From CAZSHB01 sp964606885 (lineage in GTDB: Bacteria > Babelota > Babeliae > Babelales > CAIQNR01): a DNA stretch of 64,000 nt. A program made the translations under genes and the position numbers. This document shows positions 53,322 through 61,313 of the stretch, in pieces. The notes beneath the pieces are model-generated. The model ran no database searches, had not been told where the DNA came from, and was given only the letters and a program-made list of their open reading frames with translations. Every line of letters starts with the position of its first letter. Position 1 is the stretch's first letter. The stretch spans positions 42,855 through 106,854 of the forward strand of contig CAZSHB010000003.1 of the NCBI GenBank assembly GCA_964606885.1, given 5' to 3'.

Positions 53322-54038
53322 TCATAGTATGCTCTTTATTGCATTAACGTCACAACCCCAATCAAGCAATTGCTGCAACCCGTTAAAACAAAATTGTACT
53401 TTAAAGCAAACATTATGAAACAACTTGCCATCTATGCTTGCCCCTGCCTTTTTTAACAACTCCATAACAGGTATATACCCATAACATGCTGCTTCAAACA
53501 TAGGAGAGGCAATTCCACCCAAATTTTCATCTGGGTTTCTACCAGCCTGCAGTAACGTAGCCACAACATCCTCTAGGCCTAAATGCGCAGCCATCATTAA
53601 TGGCGTAGAGCTCTTAGTAAAATTAGGGAATGTAGAAGCTACTAATAACGCTTTTATTATAGCTATTTTTTTAGGATTTTGACGATTAAGAAAAATACGA
53701 TTTTGCACTTCACAAGATAAAGCCCCCATATCATAGTTTAATGCTTCAAAAGCAATATCTAAAGGAATTTTAAAATCATACTGACTATATTTCTTTTTTT
53801 TAGTTTGATCAGCACCACACTCCAATAATGCTATAACTGCCTCATCTTTATCCCCCATAACTGCAACATGCAATGGAGTATTACCATCTGTATCACTACC
53901 ATTTACGTCACTACATTTATAAAGTTCTTTATTAACTTCACCGCGCCGTATTGAATCATGTATCGGGTATATTACTCTATCACTTGCACTACAAAAGCCT
54001 GTTAGTAGCAATAAACAAAACCTTATTATTCTCAACAT
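53322..54038 (-). CDS. secreted ankyrin-repeat protein, 5' part ending at an in-frame UGA
   Basis: 238 codons. Signal peptide at residues 1-17, then ankyrin repeats: DTDGNTPLHVAVMGDKDEAVIALLECGAD, TPLMMAAHLGLEDVVATLLQAGRN, MFEAACYGYIPVMELLKKAGAS and LQQLLDWGCDVNAIKS. It stops at TGA (53324-53322) in the middle of a repeat; the next codons continue the repeat in the same frame. CGA or GGA changed to TGA would explain this. The ATG is 3 bases from the stop of the upstream ATPase gene. Confidence 0.78.
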   Translation of the reverse strand: MLRIIRFCLLLLTGFCSASDRVIYPIHDSIRRGEVNKELYKCSDVNGSDTDGNTPLHVAVMGDKDEAVIALLECGADQTKKKKYSQYDFKIPLDIAFEALNYDMGALSCEVQNRIFLNRQNPKKIAIIKALLVASTFPNFTKSSTPLMMAAHLGLEDVVATLLQAGRNPDENLGGIASPMFEAACYGYIPVMELLKKAGASIDGKLFHNVCFKVQFCFNGLQQLLDWGCDVNAIKSIL

Positions 54039-54040
54039 AT

Positions 54041-56764
54041 TTATACTCCATAATAACGACGCGATACCGCTTTTCTACACTCTTCTAGTATAAAAAATCC
54101 CAAACAAAACACTAGAATCATGCCCCATTGATGCATGCTCAATGACACAGTCTGGAAGACATATTGCAACCATGGCACATATACAATTGCCAACAACAAA
54201 CAGACTACCAGAGCAAGCGCGCGCATTAACCATCGATTATCTCGTGGTGAACGGGCAAAAGCAGATTGTTGCAACGAGCGCATATTAAGTGCATTAACAC
54301 ACTCAAGAGACGTTAACGTAACCACCGCCATAGTACGTGCTAATGCAAGATCAACAGTGTAATACCACCAGAACACACCAAACGTTATACCAGCGCACAT
54401 AAACGCCATGTACAACACACGGGCTACAAAAAATCTATCGATTAGCACTTGCTGATCTGTAAACCATTTTTTGGTTAACAATGTGCTTTCTGGTTCTTCC
54501 ATAGCTAACGATGCATCCAAAAATCCATCTGTTACTAAATTGAGCCACAAAATATGCGCCGCTAATAATGGCACGGGGAAGTTCCCCGCAAGACCCAAAA
54601 GCATCACTAAAATTTCAGAAAAATTAGAAGTGAAAAAGTACATAATAACGCGCTTAAAGCTGTAAAAAACATGGCGTCCATAGGTTACACCCATCAACAG
54701 TTTTTCTAGCGCATCATCAAGCAACATGATATCTGCCGCATCTTTTGCCACCTGGCTACCCATACCGCCCATCACCACGCCAATATGCGATAATGCCATA
54801 GAGGGAGCATCATTAACGCCATCACCTACCATAACAACCGTTTTACCCGTTTCTTGAAATGCACGGATAATGCGTACTTTATCGTCAGGCAGTACCCGCG
54901 CGTATAACTGCAATGTTGGTACTTGTGATTGTAACTGTGTGTCAGAAAGCCGTTGCATATGCGGACCATCAATAATTGCCTGCTGATTATTAACAACAGA
55001 TGCTTGTTGCGCTATATACGTAGCCGTTTGCGGGCTATCTCCTGTTGCCATAACGACCTGCAACCCTGCATCTTTTAATTGTTCAACAACCTGCCGTGCT
55101 ATTGGACGCAGCGCATCATGAATACCAAATGCTCCTAAAAAGGTGATTGCACTATCAAACACACCTGCAAAAAAGCGCGGGAACTGTTTAGAATCTTCTG
55201 GAATTTGATCAAAAGAAAACTGCTTATACCCTACAGCAAGCACCCGCATACCCGCTTGCATCATACCACTCACGCGCTCATCGTCGTGCTCAGTCCAATC
55301 TACCGATCTGAGTTTGATCACTTCTGGCGAACCGATACAGACCATCACCCCTTGGCCATTATGATTATAAAAACCGGCATGATACTGATACGCCGCACTA
55401 AACGGTATTTCGTACAGTTCATGAAAATCTTTAATAGCAGCATCTGATACGCCCATTTTTTGTGCACAAATGCGTAACGCAGCTTCACTGGGATTACCTT
55501 TTACCGTGTATGTTTTAGTTGTAGGTGTAAAAAGAATTTGGGATCTATCAAGCAATAACACCGCCTGCATCATACGTTGCACGGACTCATCTGCACTACA
55601 CCAATCAACCTGCTTGTCCGCCGTCTTGTCCGTCGTAGTTTTAACGAAGTCGGAAGCTTCACGCGAAGGCTGAATATCACGCAAAAGCACTTGGCCTTCT
55701 GGCATATAACCAGAGCCTGTAACCGTATATGTTTTTTCTTTAGAAAAAAATTGGGCAACCATCAGCTCGTTACGCGTTAATGTGCCCGTTTTATCAAATA
55801 CCACTACATGCGCACGCCCAAGCCCTTCAAGCGCTGGTAAACGCTTTATTAATATTTTATGTGCGCCAAGCCTGTGTGCATTAGTTACCAAAATAAGCGT
55901 CATAATCATGGGCACGCCTTGCGGCACCACACAAATAAAAAGCGCTACTAAAGCGGCTAATAATTGCGCAAACGGCTTACCATAGGCAATACCAATAACT
56001 AATAAAAATAAACACAATCCAACAATCGACCACAACACAAAAACCAATAGCCGCGCTAAATCTTGTTGTAACGGAAATTCCGTAGCGGCAGTTTCAATAG
56101 TTGTATCCAATAACCCTGCTTGTGTACGGCTCCCTGTAGCAGTAACCACTACTTTTGCATATCCGGTTAGTACCAACGAACCTGCAAAAACCATATTGCC
56201 CATACCAGTTACGGGCACTTCAGCATCAAGAATATCAGCAGTTTTTATAACGCCGTTAGATTCACCCGTTAAAATACTTTCATTAATCGTAAGATTATAA
56301 CTTTCTATAACACGCCCATCTGCAGGAACTTTTTCGCCCTCTTGCAATAAGACAATATCGCCAGGCACTACCAACTCTTCGGTAATAACTTCTTTTTTAC
56401 CTGCACGAATAACTAACGCATATCCTTTTTTTAGCGTACGTAAACGGTCAACCATGCGTGCAATATTAGTTTCTTGTACCGTTCCAACAGTTGCGTTTAA
56501 CAACAAAATCCCAAGCACAATAAACGCATCTAATCGGCTACCAGATATAAAAATAACGGCCGCAGACACAATCAATAAATAGGTAAGTGGATCTTTAAAC
56601 TGTTCTATAAACGTAGCAATGACCGTTGTTTTAATAGGCACATGCACATGGTTGAAACCATACTGCTCTGTTGCTTGTTGGACTTGTGCTGCAGAAAGAC
56701 CTTGCTCAGAATCTGTTTTAAAATAAGCAAGTACCGCTTCTTTAGTTTGTTGATACCAATTCAT
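54041..56764 (-). CDS. P2-type cation-transporting ATPase
   Basis: 907 residues. N-terminal cation ATPase domain (GLSAAQVQQATEQYGFN), actuator TGES, phosphorylation site DKTGTLT with Asp324, the KGNPSEAAL loop of the nucleotide domain, MATGDSPQTA and VGDGVNDAPS, then LWLNLVTDGFLDA in helix 6 as in Ca-ATPases. In helix 4 the usual PEGLP reads PQGVP, so the ion-binding Glu is Gln; ion specificity is therefore uncertain (Ca or H/Na). Residues 365-384, in the nucleotide domain, are encoded by a repeat also found beside ssrA. GAGGAA precedes the ATG. Confidence 0.92.
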   Translation of the reverse strand: MNWYQQTKEAVLAYFKTDSEQGLSAAQVQQATEQYGFNHVHVPIKTTVIATFIEQFKDPLTYLLIVSAAVIFISGSRLDAFIVLGILLLNATVGTVQETNIARMVDRLRTLKKGYALVIRAGKKEVITEELVVPGDIVLLQEGEKVPADGRVIESYNLTINESILTGESNGVIKTADILDAEVPVTGMGNMVFAGSLVLTGYAKVVVTATGSRTQAGLLDTTIETAATEFPLQQDLARLLVFVLWSIVGLCLFLLVIGIAYGKPFAQLLAALVALFICVVPQGVPMIMTLILVTNAHRLGAHKILIKRLPALEGLGRAHVVVFDKTGTLTRNELMVAQFFSKEKTYTVTGSGYMPEGQVLLRDIQPSREASDFVKTTTDKTADKQVDWCSADESVQRMMQAVLLLDRSQILFTPTTKTYTVKGNPSEAALRICAQKMGVSDAAIKDFHELYEIPFSAAYQYHAGFYNHNGQGVMVCIGSPEVIKLRSVDWTEHDDERVSGMMQAGMRVLAVGYKQFSFDQIPEDSKQFPRFFAGVFDSAITFLGAFGIHDALRPIARQVVEQLKDAGLQVVMATGDSPQTATYIAQQASVVNNQQAIIDGPHMQRLSDTQLQSQVPTLQLYARVLPDDKVRIIRAFQETGKTVVMVGDGVNDAPSMALSHIGVVMGGMGSQVAKDAADIMLLDDALEKLLMGVTYGRHVFYSFKRVIMYFFTSNFSEILVMLLGLAGNFPVPLLAAHILWLNLVTDGFLDASLAMEEPESTLLTKKWFTDQQVLIDRFFVARVLYMAFMCAGITFGVFWWYYTVDLALARTMAVVTLTSLECVNALNMRSLQQSAFARSPRDNRWLMRALALVVCLLLAIVYVPWLQYVFQTVSLSMHQWGMILVFCLGFFILEECRKAVSRRYYGV
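55613..55671 (-). repeat. short GC-richer repeat inserted in frame in the ATPase gene
   Basis: About 59 bases whose minus-strand reading contains CTTCCGACTTCGTTAAAACT followed by ACGACGGACAAGACGGCGGA. It encodes about 20 residues of the ATPase nucleotide domain without breaking the frame. A related copy (ACTTCGCCAAGGCTTCCATC then GCTACGACGGAC) lies at 59761-59805 in the same orientation. It contains the palindrome GAAGCTTC. This is like the palindromic elements that insert into Rickettsia genes, but a different sequence. Confidence 0.6.
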
Positions 56765-56858
56765 AATGTTCCTCTTTTTATAGCAAAATAGATTGCTAGC
56801 ATACCGTTATCAGGCACCATTTGCATAGATAAAACGCAAGAGGAAACATTATGCTATT

Positions 56859-57431
56859 TTAAAACGAAAAGCCTATACCTGCTCGCACATCACAACCGCC
56901 AAAATCAACCGTATGACCTGCTTGTGTTTGTGGTGGAAACAAATAACGGAACGCTCCTGTTACTTCAATAAAGCGCCATACTGGATAGGTAGCTCCAACT
57001 TCAACAGCGCCAATACCTTTTGTTGTATGAACGCTGCCAATATAACTTTTTTCTTTAGTCCATATAAATCCACCGCCAAGCGACCCGTAGATATCTAAAC
57101 CAAAGTCAAAATGCTTGGTGCGGCGAGCATATACAACAAACGGAACCTGTTGTAAAAGCGTGTGTTGGCCCAAAAAATTCGTTGCCCCCTGACCGCGCCA
57201 ATAAGCAGCGTTGACACCAACGCCCCACTTTTTACAGGTGGAATAATAACCATCTACGGTGATTAAATTTGCAATTCCATGCCCGTACACCTCATGAAAA
57301 CGCTGTTTACTTTTAAAAACATAACCTGCCGTAATAGCAGTAGTATAAGGACCATAATCTTCATTATACGCATTCACAAAACCTACTGTTGCACTTAGCG
57401 TAGCAACCAGTATCAGTACTATTTTTTTCAT
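56859..57431 (-). CDS. outer-membrane beta-barrel protein
   Basis: The start at 57431 (MKKIVLILVATL) is chosen as it opens the signal peptide (about 21 residues) and has AGAGAG upstream; a GTG at 57440 has no better site. The 190-residue protein is made of alternating strands with aromatic ends (AYWRGQGATNF, FDFGLDIYGSLGGGFIW, GIGAVEVGATYPVW, IEVTGAFRYLF) and ends in GIGFSF, the C-terminal Phe typical of outer-membrane proteins assembled by BamA. An 8-stranded barrel is likely by length; function unknown. Confidence 0.72.
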   Translation of the reverse strand: MKKIVLILVATLSATVGFVNAYNEDYGPYTTAITAGYVFKSKQRFHEVYGHGIANLITVDGYYSTCKKWGVGVNAAYWRGQGATNFLGQHTLLQQVPFVVYARRTKHFDFGLDIYGSLGGGFIWTKEKSYIGSVHTTKGIGAVEVGATYPVWRFIEVTGAFRYLFPPQTQAGHTVDFGGCDVRAGIGFSF

Positions 57432-57459
57432 AAACCACACTCTCTTAATTATTTTTTTA

Positions 57460-58536
57460 TTATGCGTTAAGCCACATTTGATCAGTAATATTAAACACTG
57501 TTACTGTATTATCATTATAATTAGTTACATATGCACGGGTTCCATCAGGTGTAATGGCAATAGTAGAAGGCGAGCCACCTGTTAATAACACAGGCGATAA
57601 AACCTGTTGATTATACGTATTAATAACATTTACCGTGCCTTCAAATGCGGTTAATAACGTATAACCTGGTCCTAAATACAGCGTATTATAAATAGTTACA
57701 TACACAAAATTCCCATCCGGTGTAATAGCTAACCCTGATGGTTGCAGGCCAAGCGAAATCGTACTGATAATAGTGTTAGAACGTGTATCAATAACACTCA
57801 CCGTCGTACCACAAGGATCAAAATTATTGCTGCCAAAATTAGCAACATATGCTTTAGATCCATCCGGTGTTATAAGAATGCTAAATGGTCCTGAGAAGCC
57901 CATAATTGTTTTTACAACAGTGTTAGTACTTGTTTTAATAATACTTACCGTTCCTGTGCCAAGATTGCCATCAACGTAACATGCAACATACACATACGCA
58001 CCATCAGGGGTAATAGCTAATGCAGCAGGGGCAAGACTTACATAAATGGGAGATCCAACAATAGTATTGGTGTTTAGATTTACAACACGAATGGTAGTAG
58101 CATTACCACTACCAGCACCACCCAAAGCACCATAATTATTGACATACGCGGTTGATCCATCGGGAGTTATAACCATACCAGAAGGACCATCAAAACCGGT
58201 AATAGTGCCTGTTATTGTGTTAGAGCCAGTATCTACAATGCTAATTGTCGTGCTATCGCTGTTTGTTATATACGCTTTAGTACCAAGCGCATTCATAGTA
58301 ATAGTATAAGGCTGACTAAAACCAGCAATTGTTGTAACAACCGTGTTAGTTGCAACATCTATCACACTCACCGTAGTGCCACCGTTATTTGCAATATAGG
58401 CAAAACGACCATCAGGAGTAATGCCAACACCATTAGGATTGGTCCCAACACCAACAGTTGCAATCGTTCTATACGCAGATGCATGCACTGCTGCCGTTGT
58501 AGCTAATAGTAAAACCGACAAGCACAAATATCTCAT
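57460..58536 (-). CDS. secreted YVTN-type beta-propeller protein, copy 1
   Basis: The start at 58536 (MRYLCLSVLLLAT) is set by an AGGAGAG site; a longer frame to 58578 runs into the next gene. 358 residues: a signal peptide, then about seven propeller blades of some 42-48 residues, each with a xITPDGxxAYVxN core (GITPDGRFAYIANN, VITPDGSTAYVNN, AITPDGAYVYVAC, LITPDGSKAYVANF) followed by VSVID...NTV. Propellers of this type occur on bacterial and archaeal surfaces and bind proteins or glycans. Only 19 bases separate it from its paralogue. Confidence 0.85.
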   Translation of the reverse strand: MRYLCLSVLLLATTAAVHASAYRTIATVGVGTNPNGVGITPDGRFAYIANNGGTTVSVIDVATNTVVTTIAGFSQPYTITMNALGTKAYITNSDSTTISIVDTGSNTITGTITGFDGPSGMVITPDGSTAYVNNYGALGGAGSGNATTIRVVNLNTNTIVGSPIYVSLAPAALAITPDGAYVYVACYVDGNLGTGTVSIIKTSTNTVVKTIMGFSGPFSILITPDGSKAYVANFGSNNFDPCGTTVSVIDTRSNTIISTISLGLQPSGLAITPDGNFVYVTIYNTLYLGPGYTLLTAFEGTVNVINTYNQQVLSPVLLTGGSPSTIAITPDGTRAYVTNYNDNTVTVFNITDQMWLNA

Positions 58537-58555
58537 CTCTCTCCTTTTTTTATTT

Positions 58556-59608
58556 TTAAGCATTAAGCCACATCTCATCCGAAATATTAATCACCGTAAC
58601 CGTATCATCAGCATAATCAGCAACATATGCACGCGTTCCATCCGGACTTATTGCAATAGCCGCAGGCGCTCTTCCTGCAAGCAACACCCGACCAAGCACT
58701 TCTTGATTATACGTATTAATAATATTAATAGGGCCTTGACCATATACAGGCCCTGAACCAGAATTAACTGCATCAAAATGAGAAACATACACAAAGTTAC
58801 CATTTGGTGTGGCTGCAATCCCACACGGAGAAATCCCTAAGGGAATCGTTGCTACGACAGTGTTTGATCTTATATTGATTACCATAACCGTTGTTCCAAC
58901 AGAAGTAAGCCCATAGCTTCCAAAATTAGTAACATATGCCTGAGAGCCATCTGGTGTGATGGCAATAAAATACGGTCCTGAAAAACCCATCAATGTTTTA
59001 ACAACCCTATTAGTACTAGTTTTAATTACACTCACGGTACCTGTACCCGCCTCGCCATCAACATAATTTGATACATAAACATAAGCCCCATCAGGCGTTA
59101 TTGCTAGAGCAGCAGGCGCTAAACCAACATAAATAGTTCCCGTAACAGTATTGGTATTAAGATTTACAATGCTTACAGAAGTAGCAAGAGCATTATCAAA
59201 ATTTGCAACATACCCAGTGTTTCCATCAGGCGTTATAACCATTCCACAGGGCCCATTAAGACCGGCAATTACATCAATAACTGTATTGGTTGCCACGCTA
59301 ATAATAGTTACGGTAGTACCGTTAACATTAGTCACATAAACTTTTGTACCCGACGGATTCATAGTTACCGTATAAGGGGAATTGAAACTTATATCACTGA
59401 TTGTTTTTATATTAGTATTCGTTGCAAGATCTAACACACTCACAGCGTTGCCCTGATTTGCAACATAGGCAAAACGACCATCAGGCGTTATCGCAATATC
59501 ATTAGGAACATCTCCAACAGGAATTGTTGCAATCGTTCTATACGACGTTGCTGCATGCATTGCTGCCGTAGTAATTAATATAAGAACTGAACAAAGATGT
59601 TTCATCAT
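58556..59608 (-). CDS. secreted YVTN-type beta-propeller protein, copy 2
   Basis: 350 residues, a close paralogue of copy 1: signal peptide ending in MHA, then blades with AITPDGRFAYVANQ, TMNPSGTKVYVTN, VITPDGNTGYVANF, AITPDGAYVYVSN, AITPDGSQAYVTNF and AISPDGTRAYVADY, closing with VTVINISDEMWLNA. Both copies end in (D/E)-x-MWLNA, which closes the propeller. A GTAGGAG site precedes a double ATG. First gene of a two-gene tandem-duplicate operon with its own promoter candidate. Confidence 0.85.
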   Translation of the reverse strand: MMKHLCSVLILITTAAMHAATSYRTIATIPVGDVPNDIAITPDGRFAYVANQGNAVSVLDLATNTNIKTISDISFNSPYTVTMNPSGTKVYVTNVNGTTVTIISVATNTVIDVIAGLNGPCGMVITPDGNTGYVANFDNALATSVSIVNLNTNTVTGTIYVGLAPAALAITPDGAYVYVSNYVDGEAGTGTVSVIKTSTNRVVKTLMGFSGPYFIAITPDGSQAYVTNFGSYGLTSVGTTVMVINIRSNTVVATIPLGISPCGIAATPNGNFVYVSHFDAVNSGSGPVYGQGPINIINTYNQEVLGRVLLAGRAPAAIAISPDGTRAYVADYADDTVTVINISDEMWLNA

Positions 59609-59647
59609 CGGTCTCCTACACCATCACAAGTTTATTGGAATGCTAAC

Positions 59648-59678
59648 AGTATAGAATTGAGAAGAGATTGAGAGTCAA
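59648..59678 (-). promoter_or_regulatory. sigma70-type promoter candidate for the propeller genes
   Basis: Minus strand: TTGACT (59678-59673), a 19-base spacer and TATACT (59653-59648), 40 bases before the start. The spacer is long, so the call is weak. Confidence 0.4.
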
Positions 59679-59691
59679 GAATAAAACCCTC

Positions 59692-59805
59692 ATTCGTTCT
59701 ACGAACTACGGCGGGGCAAGAAAAAAAATTTTGGGAAATTTTTAAAGAGCGCCAAGACGTCTAGTCCGTCGTAGCTTTGGCGTAGATGGAAGCCTTGGCG
59801 AAGTC
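59692..59805 (-). repeat. repeat copy and inverted repeat directly after ssrA
   Basis: Immediately after the CCA end of ssrA the minus strand reads ACTTCGCCAAGGCTTCC and GCTACGACGGAC, related to the repeat in the ATPase gene. CGCCAAG (59800-59794) pairs with CTTGGCG (59756-59750), followed by CTCTTTAAAAATTT, so it may double as the ssrA terminator. At the far end an oppositely oriented ACTACGGCGGGGCAAG (59706-59721) and a TTCGT/ACGAA stem resemble a second half of the element. This stretch holds no gene. Confidence 0.5.
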
Positions 59806-60186
59806 TGGTGGAGGCGATGGGAATCGAACCCATGTCCGCATCATCATTGAACACAAACGCTACACGCTTAGTTTCTGTTGAGTACATAATCAGACAACTC
59901 AGAAACAAGAACATCTGATAGGGCCGGTTAGTATACACTCACCTTACAAACCTGCTGACTCTTGGGTGAGAGTTCTATCTTATATTATACGAATCAGATC
60001 AACTGATAGACACGTCGACTTGATAAGTGTGCTCAGCTTTTACGCGAAAGCAGCATATTCAACAGGTTGACTGTTGAAATTCAATGCGTTTGCATTTATT
60101 GTTTTAACCAGTTTTTTACAAGTTCCCGATAAAAACTTGGCATGCTTCTGTGGACCCTGTTAACACGTCAAAACCAGTGCGCCCCC
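59806..60186 (-). ncRNA. ssrA: transfer-messenger RNA
   Basis: 381 bases. The 5' end GGGGGCGCACTGG and the 3' end GTTCGATTCCC then CGCCTCCACCA form the tRNA-like domain; the 7-bp acceptor stem pairs fully with one G-U, and CCA is encoded. The tag frame runs from GCA at 60093 to TAA at 60042-60040 and reads ANALNFNSQPVEYAAFA. The ending YAAFA differs from the common YALAA. Pseudoknot sequences fill the rest. It adds a degradation tag to stalled proteins together with SmpB, whose gene lies 90 bases upstream in the same direction. Confidence 0.95.
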
Positions 60187-60211
60187 GAAAACTTCAAAGA
60201 TCTATGTTTAA

Positions 60212-60241
60212 AGTGTACTTGCCATAGGCTTGTATTGTCAA
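60212..60241 (-). promoter_or_regulatory. sigma70-type promoter for ssrA
   Basis: Minus strand: perfect TTGACA (60241-60236), an 18-base spacer and TACACT (60217-60212), 26 bases before the mature ssrA 5' end. It gives ssrA a transcript independent of smpB. Confidence 0.7.
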
Positions 60242-60275
60242 ACGGATAGCTAAAAATACAGATATCTCAGCATAT

Positions 60276-60731
60276 TTAAGAAGTATGGTTCTTCATTTCA
60301 CGAGATGTTTCGCGCTTAATATCCCGTTCTTTAAGAAGTTGTTTTTTACCAGCTGCTTTACGGTGCTTACATAAACCGAGTTCAACTTTTACTTTACTGC
60401 GTGGGTTAAAATAGAGCATAAGCGGCACAACCGTAATACCCTTGCACGAGATATCTCCCACAAGACGGGTTATCTCGCGGCGATTAAGTAAAAGCTTACG
60501 CGTTCTTTTAGATAGTTCTTCGTCTTTTTTATACGCTTTTTCATACTGACTGATATGACAATTAAGTAAGAAAATTTCGCCATCATGAATGGTTGCAAAA
60601 GAACCGGTCAAATTCACGTTACCCGCGCGAAGTGATTTCACTTCATCACCTGTTAGTACAATACCCGCGTGAATTTTGTCTAAAATTTCGTAATCAAAAA
60701 AAGCTTTTTTATTTTTAGTAATAATCTTCAT
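60276..60731 (-). CDS. smpB: SsrA-binding protein SmpB
   Basis: The start at 60731 (MKIITKNKKAFFDYEI) is set by AAGGA 5 bases upstream and by family alignment; a longer frame to 60836 overlaps the next gene. 151 residues: the OB-fold with GIVLTGDEVKSLRAGNVNL, HISQYEKA, RTRKLLLNRREI, and the C-terminal basic tail HRKAAGKKQLLKERDIKRE that enters the mRNA channel of stalled ribosomes. It pairs with ssrA directly downstream. The ATG overlaps the stop of the DUF2062 gene by 4 bases. Confidence 0.96.
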   Translation of the reverse strand: MKIITKNKKAFFDYEILDKIHAGIVLTGDEVKSLRAGNVNLTGSFATIHDGEIFLLNCHISQYEKAYKKDEELSKRTRKLLLNRREITRLVGDISCKGITVVPLMLYFNPRSKVKVELGLCKHRKAAGKKQLLKERDIKRETSREMKNHTS

Positions 60732-61198
60732 GAATTCCTTTGTCTTGCAATTTTTAGTGCTAAAGCATGCGTTACAAAATAAGTCACCACACCAAGCACA
60801 ACCCCTAAAACATTTGCCCCTACCATAAACGCCCAAAACGATATTTGATCTATACCCGTATAATAATGAATATACTCATTAACCGTTGCCATCCACCACG
60901 GGTTACCTGCAGCAAGAGGTATACCTGCCCACGTATGGAGCATAAGATAACCAACGCCGTAACCGGCTGCACAGAGCGGAAGCATTGACCATGGATTATT
61001 AACCACATAACCCACAGCCAATAAGAGTGGAATATTAAGATTAAAAAGCCAACCAGACACAATAAGCATAATGGTATGTAAACCAATAAAAGGAGAAATA
61101 GCTATATAGACTGCAAGACCACAAGCGATAGCCACTTTTTTAGGAGATTTTTCATAAAAAAGTAACTTTTCGAACTTGGCACGCAGTCGGCTAATCAT
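60728..61198 (-). CDS. DUF2062 family membrane protein
   Basis: 156 residues with three to four helices. The family's features are seen: an N-terminal amphipathic part (FEKLLFYEKSPKKVAIACGLAVYIAISPFIGLHT), a proline-rich turn after it, NIPLLLAVGYVVNNPWSMLP and a last helix ANVLGVVLGVVTYFVT. The function of DUF2062 is not established; related proteins sit beside glycosyltransferases in other bacteria. Here it is coupled to smpB by an ATGA overlap. Confidence 0.8.
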   Translation of the reverse strand: MISRLRAKFEKLLFYEKSPKKVAIACGLAVYIAISPFIGLHTIMLIVSGWLFNLNIPLLLAVGYVVNNPWSMLPLCAAGYGVGYLMLHTWAGIPLAAGNPWWMATVNEYIHYYTGIDQISFWAFMVGANVLGVVLGVVTYFVTHALALKIARQRNS

Positions 61199-61225
61199 AA
61201 TAAACCCTTATCTATAGGGACGTTT

Positions 61226-61254
61226 TTGAAATTTTATCACGCTGAGAGTATGAT
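61226..61254 (+). promoter_or_regulatory. sigma70-type promoter candidate for tsaD
   Basis: TTGAAA (61226-61231), a 17-base spacer and TATGAT (61249-61254), 60 bases before the tsaD start. Confidence 0.6.
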
Positions 61255-61313
61255 GGACAGCATACCACATTTTACTCTGTAACCACTATACCTGTAGCTA
61301 AAGGGCAATGTTT

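Noticed and set aside
46959..53324. Alternative genetic code as the reason for the internal UAA and UGA
   Set aside because: Both codons also act as genuine stops in this window (UGA ends alaS, UAA ends rpsA and ndk), so a full reassignment is excluded.
58537..58578. Longer start for propeller copy 1
   Set aside because: The extra residues (Lys/Arg-rich) come before a clear signal peptide and the AGGAGAG site is itself within them.
60732..60836. N-terminal extension of smpB with several Cys
   Set aside because: The extra residues overlap the DUF2062 gene in another frame and are not part of the SmpB family; AAGGA precedes the ATG at 60731.
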